Assembly (NCBI GenBank): GCA_963728965.1
Contig: CAVSMH010000005.1
Coordinates: 62,001 to 126,000, forward strand
Direction of reading: 5' to 3'
From: DASQZT01 sp963728965
Lineage (GTDB): Bacteria > Acidobacteriota > Terriglobia > Bryobacterales > Bryobacteraceae
Length of the DNA stretch: 64,000 bases
Under the pieces are notes generated by a model that did no database searches, had not been told where the DNA came from, and was given only the letters and a program-made list of their open reading frames with translations. The stretch's first letter is position 1, and every line of letters begins with the position of its first letter. This document shows, piece by piece, positions 59,792-64,000 of the stretch. Made by a program: the position numbers and the translations under genes.

Positions 59792-62257
59792 ATGGCATGG
59801 AATCCATATTTCCGGTATCTCGCGCTCGGCGGCGCACTCATCTTGAGCACGGGCCTCTTTCCCCCTGCGCATGCTCAGGACCCCGATGACCTCCAGCGTG
59901 GTGTCGCACGCATCAGCGTCATGAATGGCGACGTTTCCGTGCGGCGCGGCGATTCCGGAGAGTGGGTGGCCGGAGTCATCAACGCGCCGCTCATGTCCGA
60001 GGACTCCATCGCCACCGGCCCTGATTCGCGCGCCGAAGTGCAGTTCGATGCCGCCAACATTCTGCGCATCGGCGGCAATGCCGAAGTCCGCCTCACCCAG
60101 CTCGAGGCCAATCGATTTCAGATGCAGGTGGCCCGCGGAACCGTCACCTACCGGGTCTTGCAGCCCACTTCCGCCTACGTCGAAGTGGATACTCCGAGTA
60201 TCTCCGTAAGACCCTCGAATCAGGGTGCCTATCGGATCTACGTGAACGACGCCGGCGAGTCCCGGCTGATCGTCCGCGCCGGCGAAGTGGAGGTGTATTC
60301 GCCGCGCGGCTCGCAATCGGTCTCGGCCGGGCAGATGATGATGGCACGCGGATCGGCTACCGATCCCGAGTTCCAGATGGTGGCCGCCCCGGCCCTCGAC
60401 GAGTGGGACCAGTGGTGTGACAGCCGCGATCAGGTTTTTCTGAATTCGACCAGTTCTCAATATGTCGGCCAAGGCATCTACGGTGCCGAGGACCTCGACA
60501 ACTACGGCAACTGGGTGGATGTCGCTCCGTACGGACGCGTGTGGCGTCCTACGGTCGGCGAAGACTGGGCTCCCTACAGCCTGGGCCGCTGGTCGTGGCT
60601 CGACTGGTATGGGTGGACCTGGATGAGCTCCGACCCCTGGGGTTGGGCGCCCTACCACTATGGCCGCTGGTTTCACGAATCGCGCTGGGGCTGGTGCTGG
60701 TATCCGGGGGCGTTCGGGTATCGCCACTACTGGTCCCCGGCGCTGGTCGGATTTTTCGGCTTCGGCCGCGGCGGCGGATTCGGATTCGGCTTTGGCAACG
60801 TCGGCTGGGTGCCGCTGGCGCCCTATGAGACCCTCCACCCCTGGTGGGGCCGCGGTTACTACGGGCGTGGCTTCGGGCGAAGCTTTAATGTGACCAATGT
60901 AAACATCAGGAACATTTATAGAAATGCTGGTGCCCGCAACGGCATCTCGGGCATCAGCACCGAGAATTTCCGCAACGGTCGGTTCGGCCGCGGCGGTATC
61001 TCCCATTTCTCCGGCGAGCAGGTGCGCGGAGCGGGTATGATTCGCGGGCAGATGCCCTTTGCCCCCAATAACGATCACCTGCGCTTCTCCAATCGCAACG
61101 TGGCCAGTGTGCCGCGTACCAGCACCAATACCCGGTTCTTCACCCACCAGCAGCCCCGGGCGGTGGAACGGATTCCGTTCTCCCAACAGCGCGCCGGCGG
61201 CGCGGGCCTCACCCGCGGCGCAGCCGGACGGTCCGGAATCGGCGCCCAGGCCCAAGGCGGCGCGGACTTCAATCGCGGCGGACTCAACCGCGGCGGCGCC
61301 TTGAGCACCCGCGGCAGCGATCCGGCGCCTGCCGCGCGACAGGGAAATCTCCGCTCGGCCCAGGGCGACCCCGGCGGACAAAGTTCCGGCGGACGCGGCT
61401 GGCGGCGCTTCGGCGAACCATCCGCCCGCTCTCCGCAGTCCAACCTGGCCCCACGTAGCGAGAGCGGCGGAGGTCGTGCCGCCGCACCGGGTTCCAATCG
61501 CGCCCTGGATAGCTCCCGTCCCTCGGGCGGCGCCGGGTGGCAACGGTTTGGCGCGCCCGGCTCCGGCCGGCAGCAGTCCTCCGCCGCACCGCGTAGCAGC
61601 GCTCCCCAATACGGCTCGCCCGGGAACGGCGCCATGCGAAGCGGCCGGCCGGAATACGGCAGTCCCGGCTACGGCACCCCGCGTAACGCCCCGAGCTATG
61701 GCAGCCCCCGCGGCAATGGGAGCTACGGCGCGCCGCGCAGTTTCGGCGGAGGCGGTAATAGTGCCCCGCGCAGTGCCCCAAGCGCCCCGCGCTACAGCGC
61801 TCCCCGCAACTACGGCGGCGGCGGCGGCTACACGGCCCCGCGCAGTGCCCCGCGCAGTGCCCCAAGCGCCCCGCGCTACAGCGCTCCCCGCAACTACGGC
61901 GGAGGCGGCGCCTACACGGCCCCGCGCAGTGCCCCGCGCAGTGCCCCAAGCGCCCCGCGCTACAGCGCTCCCCGCAACTACGGCGGAGGCGGCGGCGCCT
62001 ACACGGCCCCGCGCAGTGCCCCGCGCAGTGCCCCAAGTGCCCCGCGCTACAGCGCTCCCCGCAACTACGGCGGCGGCGGCGGCTACACGGCCCCGCGCAG
62101 CGCCCCGAGCGCCCCGCGCTACAGCGCTCCCCGCAGTTCGGGCGGCGGCGGATTCAGCGCGCCTCGGAGTTCCGGCGGTGGCGGCGGCAGCCGCAGCGCA
62201 CCCCGCAGTTCCGGCGGCGGTAGCCACGGCGGCGGCGGAGGAGGCCGGCGCCGCTAA
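59792..62257 (+). CDS. Exported FecR/DUF6600 protein with Gly/Ser/Pro/Arg-rich repeat tail
   Basis: An 821-residue exported protein. Signal peptide about 1-29 (A-H-A-Q cleavage). A FecR-like beta domain spans about 35-190 (V-S-V-M-N-G-D-V-S-V-R-R-G), followed by the DUF6600 region of aromatic repeats (W-A-P-Y, G-R-W-S-W, G-W-T-W, W-G-W-A-P-Y-H-Y-G-R-W, about 245-320) and a long low-complexity tail with tandem units. The start at 59792 has GGAG 7 nt upstream; the in-frame GTG 59744 has no ribosome site. FecR proteins here lack the sigma/anti-sigma partners. A terminator follows the stop. Role unknown, probably envelope or surface. Confidence 0.88.
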   Translation: MAWNPYFRYLALGGALILSTGLFPPAHAQDPDDLQRGVARISVMNGDVSVRRGDSGEWVAGVINAPLMSEDSIATGPDSRAEVQFDAANILRIGGNAEVRLTQLEANRFQMQVARGTVTYRVLQPTSAYVEVDTPSISVRPSNQGAYRIYVNDAGESRLIVRAGEVEVYSPRGSQSVSAGQMMMARGSATDPEFQMVAAPALDEWDQWCDSRDQVFLNSTSSQYVGQGIYGAEDLDNYGNWVDVAPYGRVWRPTVGEDWAPYSLGRWSWLDWYGWTWMSSDPWGWAPYHYGRWFHESRWGWCWYPGAFGYRHYWSPALVGFFGFGRGGGFGFGFGNVGWVPLAPYETLHPWWGRGYYGRGFGRSFNVTNVNIRNIYRNAGARNGISGISTENFRNGRFGRGGISHFSGEQVRGAGMIRGQMPFAPNNDHLRFSNRNVASVPRTSTNTRFFTHQQPRAVERIPFSQQRAGGAGLTRGAAGRSGIGAQAQGGADFNRGGLNRGGALSTRGSDPAPAARQGNLRSAQGDPGGQSSGGRGWRRFGEPSARSPQSNLAPRSESGGGRAAAPGSNRALDSSRPSGGAGWQRFGAPGSGRQQSSAAPRSSAPQYGSPGNGAMRSGRPEYGSPGYGTPRNAPSYGSPRGNGSYGAPRSFGGGGNSAPRSAPSAPRYSAPRNYGGGGGYTAPRSAPRSAPSAPRYSAPRNYGGGGAYTAPRSAPRSAPSAPRYSAPRNYGGGGGAYTAPRSAPRSAPSAPRYSAPRNYGGGGGYTAPRSAPSAPRYSAPRSSGGGGFSAPRSSGGGGGSRSAPRSSGGGSHGGGGGGRRR
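61763..62148 (+). repeat. In-frame tandem repeat in the FecR/DUF6600 gene
   Basis: About five units of about 84 bp (28 aa: A-P-R-S-A-P-R-S-A-P-S-A-P-R-Y-S-A-P-R-N then Y-G-G-G-G and Y-T), partly shortened at the two ends. The repeat keeps the reading frame, so copy number changes would lengthen or shorten the tail without breaking the protein. Confidence 0.85.
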
Positions 62258-62296
62258 CCAGTTCCTTGCACCGAGGAAGCAACCAGTTTCTTCCCA

Positions 62297-62336
62297 GGGC
62301 CTGATCTCATTCAGCGGAGATCGGGCCCATTTTTTT
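62297..62336 (+). terminator. Rho-independent terminator after the FecR gene
   Basis: GGGCCTGATCTC (62297-62308) pairs with GAGATCGGGCCC (62317-62328) over an 8-nt loop, with one T-G pair, and is followed by A and a run of seven T. It lies 40 nt after the FecR gene stop. Confidence 0.88.
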
Positions 62337-62388
62337 CTCGCGTCTTCCCAGTCTCAGAGCCCGCAGTGGACTTTGAACAGCCGCGCTG

Positions 62389-62615
62389 CATCATTCGACC
62401 CGCGGGTGTGGTCGTATCAATCGACTCTGTCAAACTGCGAAATCCCGCCCCGGCTTCCACCAAGACGCTCCATGATGGTGAGTACATCGCGAAGCGATCG
62501 CGAGAGCCGATCGAGTTTCCACACCACCAACACGTCGTCCTTTCGGAGTTGATCGAGAAGCCGGTGGAGTTCGGGCCGGTCCCAGCGCCCACCAGAGGCC
62601 TTCTCGCGAAAGAAT
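62389..62615 (-). pseudogene. Serine recombinase (resolvase/invertase) remnant, truncated and frameshifted
   Basis: On the minus strand the sequence translates to R-W-D-R-P-E-L-H-R-L-L-D-Q-L-R and then V-V-W-K-L-D-R-L-S-R-S-L-R-D, the hallmark of the resolvase catalytic domain. At about 62460 the frame changes by one extra base, after which E-A-G-A-G-F-R-S-L-T-E-S-I-D-T-T-T-P-A-G-R-M-M continues in the next frame. The catalytic-Ser N-terminus (Y-A-R-V-S) and the C-terminal DNA-binding half are missing. So this is a decayed insertion remnant. A plus-strand frame over the same bases is only its shadow. Confidence 0.85.
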
Positions 62616-62666
62616 GCCAGGATGTCCAGGGTGATGTGGTTCCGGCGCGGAACGTTCGGCGCTGTC

Positions 62667-64000
62667 TTAGGAAATAGCCTTCACCAGAATTTTCGTTAAC
62701 ATTGCTATAGGAAAGGCCCCCCACAAAAAGGTGGCTGGCCGGACGGCAAATGAAGATCCGTTTCGGTTTCTGCCTCGCGATGACGCCGGGACGGCAATTT
62801 CACCACCTTCCCCGCGACAGCGGAGGGCCGCCCCGTAAAGGAGCGAGTAGGCAGAACCGATAAGCGCGTAAAACCCAACATATATAAAGGGAGAATAAAA
62901 GATCATCCAACTTACAAATGAAGATCCAGAGATCGCTTCTCTGAAAGTATCAGGCAGCACAGCCCGGTCCTTTGCCAGCGACAGAATCGATGGGAACCAT
63001 AGCAAACCTATTAACGGTGGGGCATACTGGCGGACCATCAGCGCTCTGGAGGCTTCGGGCAAGGTGCGGCACAACTCGCGGGAGCGGTCGATGGCCTGCT
63101 TTCCGGTGAGATGTTCCTTCGCCCAGACGATGGGCCACAGCAGGTTGTCGCGGAATGACACGGGTCGCATGTCCAAGATACTCCGCACGTGTGTCCCTAA
63201 CATCGCCGGCAGGCCGCGGATGAGATAGGACAGTATGGATCTCCGTGAGAGGCGGACCTCGCCGCCCTCCCTGGAGTTCTCGAGCACCAGCAAACACGCC
63301 ACCTTATAGAACTGGAGTGCGAACAAAATCAGCGCCACACAAATCAGGCCAGCCCCTGAGGCCAGGACCCAGGCAGGCGCGAGTTTCGCCGCAAAGGCGG
63401 CACCGGTGAGCCAGCGAAGCGGGATGAGCAATGCTGCCACGGTCAGCAGGCACATGAGCAGGAGAGGCAGGAGATAGTTGGTGTGCGTGTGAAATACATC
63501 TCTAGCCTTTATCAGCAACGTTGGCTCGCCCTCGGTTACTGCGCGCAACTTAGCGGCGAACGCTCCTGCCGACGGCGGCCGTTGGGCAGGATCTTTGTCG
63601 AGACCGTTCAGCACGATATCGGCTAAAGCGCGCGGCACGGAAGAATCGCGTTCGTGCGGCGACTTGGGCGCATCATGGACCTGCATCCGAACCAATTTCG
63701 TGTAGTCCTCAGACTGGAAAGGCAGGCGGCAGCAGAACATTTCGTAGGCGATCACAGCCAGGCTGTAAATATCGGCGCGCCTGTCCACGTCGAGGCCCTG
63801 GCATTGTTCGGGAGCCATGTAGGCAGGAGTGCCCAGTAATGTTCCCACCGTAGTCATCAGGCTCGACGGGGTGGACATCAAATCCGGCATCGGCGGCGCG
63901 GGGGCAGTCGACCCCGTCACCTGGCGATCCGCTGTCGCCATGACGACCGTCTCCTCGTCGGCGGCAAGGTCGCGCCGCGGACGGGTTCGATTGGACCGGC
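62667..64000 (-). CDS. Ser/Thr protein kinase with C-terminal membrane domain, cut by window edge
   Basis: The visible part starts in the activation segment and has the G-T-P-A-Y-M-A-P-E-Q motif (kinase subdomain VIII), D-I-Y-S-L-A-V-I-A-Y-E-M (IX), and P-A-Q-R-P (XI), so it is the C-lobe of a PknB-type kinase. About 280 residues follow with four to six membrane helices (L-L-P-L-L-L-M-C-L-L and others), an unusual tail in place of the common TPR or WD40 tails. The reading frame stays open to the right edge, so the ATP-binding lobe lies outside; an internal ATG at 63941 is not the start. Confidence 0.85.
   Translation of the reverse strand, partial: RSNRTRPRRDLAADEETVVMATADRQVTGSTAPAPPMPDLMSTPSSLMTTVGTLLGTPAYMAPEQCQGLDVDRRADIYSLAVIAYEMFCCRLPFQSEDYTKLVRMQVHDAPKSPHERDSSVPRALADIVLNGLDKDPAQRPPSAGAFAAKLRAVTEGEPTLLIKARDVFHTHTNYLLPLLLMCLLTVAALLIPLRWLTGAAFAAKLAPAWVLASGAGLICVALILFALQFYKVACLLVLENSREGGEVRLSRRSILSYLIRGLPAMLGTHVRSILDMRPVSFRDNLLWPIVWAKEHLTGKQAIDRSRELCRTLPEASRALMVRQYAPPLIGLLWFPSILSLAKDRAVLPDTFREAISGSSFVSWMIFYSPFIYVGFYALIGSAYSLLYGAALRCRGEGGEIAVPASSRGRNRNGSSFAVRPATFLWGAFPIAMLTKILVKAIS

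Noticed and set aside
59750..62227. Minus-strand open frame of about 825 codons over the FecR gene
   Set aside because: Antisense to a protein with a signal peptide, ribosome site and terminator; its own composition is Ala/Gly/Arg repeats without a domain.
62366..62677. Plus-strand open frame of about 100 codons beside the kinase
   Set aside because: It is the complement of a serine-recombinase remnant, whose homology is clear on the minus strand.

Overview
The window looks like a chromosomal piece of an Acidobacteriota genome, most like the Bryobacterales/Solibacter lineage. This is inferred from three large FtsX/MacB-type 'orphan' permeases (one behind a PadR regulator), high GC content with a GC-rich third codon position, a Ser/Thr kinase with a membrane tail, a DUF4159 protein, a FecR/DUF6600 Gly-rich exported protein and TonB-era secreted peptidases. 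No rRNA, tRNA, CRISPR array or intact mobile element was seen. The genes are mostly housekeeping, transport and envelope functions in short operons.

Layout. 1-1470 (minus): RNB-type ribonuclease (cut by the left edge), DUF423 and DUF4159 proteins. 1571-2431: exported TIM-barrel sugar isomerase-like protein. 2412-7547 (minus): GT4 glycosyltransferase and PIG-L deacetylase (ATGA overlap), SRPBCC protein, MFS and APC transporters. 7658-14024: UdgX uracil-DNA glycosylase, DUF4071 (TRAFs-binding) protein, cysteine-synthase-like enzyme, secreted unknown plus nitrilase, DinB protein, stand-alone LigD polymerase domain. 14082-17917: secreted phospholipase-B/C45-like hydrolase divergent from selD-pyrF-DUF72. 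The selD gene carries an in-frame UGA at its active-site Cys position followed at once by a SECIS-like hairpin, so the real gene starts 66 bases before the conventional open frame. 18022-23492: lactate permease, zinc metalloprotease, and a MoaD-like/beta-propeller pair. 23685-26599: PadR and orphan permease 1. 26637-31172: two SDRs, and an M16 peptidase pair (one catalytic, one without the zinc motif). 31198-34000 (minus): MoxR/ChlI-type AAA ATPase and VWA partner. 34076-37127: signal peptidase I, secreted unknown, PEP carboxykinase. 37298-39388: two YciI/DGPF proteins and an ECF42-type sigma factor. 39398-43990: DJ-1/PfpI, alpha/beta hydrolase, YfhO-like membrane protein. 43938-47753: hemerythrin, methyltransferase, orphan permease 2. 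47754-48477: an 11-copy tandem repeat of about 63 bp. 48496-52539: lone nuoB, pgeF, zinc-ribbon membrane protein, TPR/O-mannosyltransferase-like membrane protein, nth. 52552-59450: M13 peptidase, aldo/keto reductase, DUF167, Wzt-like ABC ATPase, orphan permease 3. 59451-64000: AT-rich intergenic island, FecR/DUF6600 exported protein with internal repeats and a clear terminator, a broken serine-recombinase remnant, and the C-terminal part of a Ser/Thr kinase (cut by the right edge).

Two genome-wide habits stand out. Several genes have a -10-like hexamer 6-8 nt before the start codon and no Shine-Dalgarno, suggesting leaderless mRNAs. Six convergent gene pairs overlap tail to tail by 20-53 bp. 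The strongest single observations are the selenocysteine-encoding selD, the UdgX with its KRRIH loop, the palindromic tandem repeat before nuoB, and the MoaD/beta-propeller operon.
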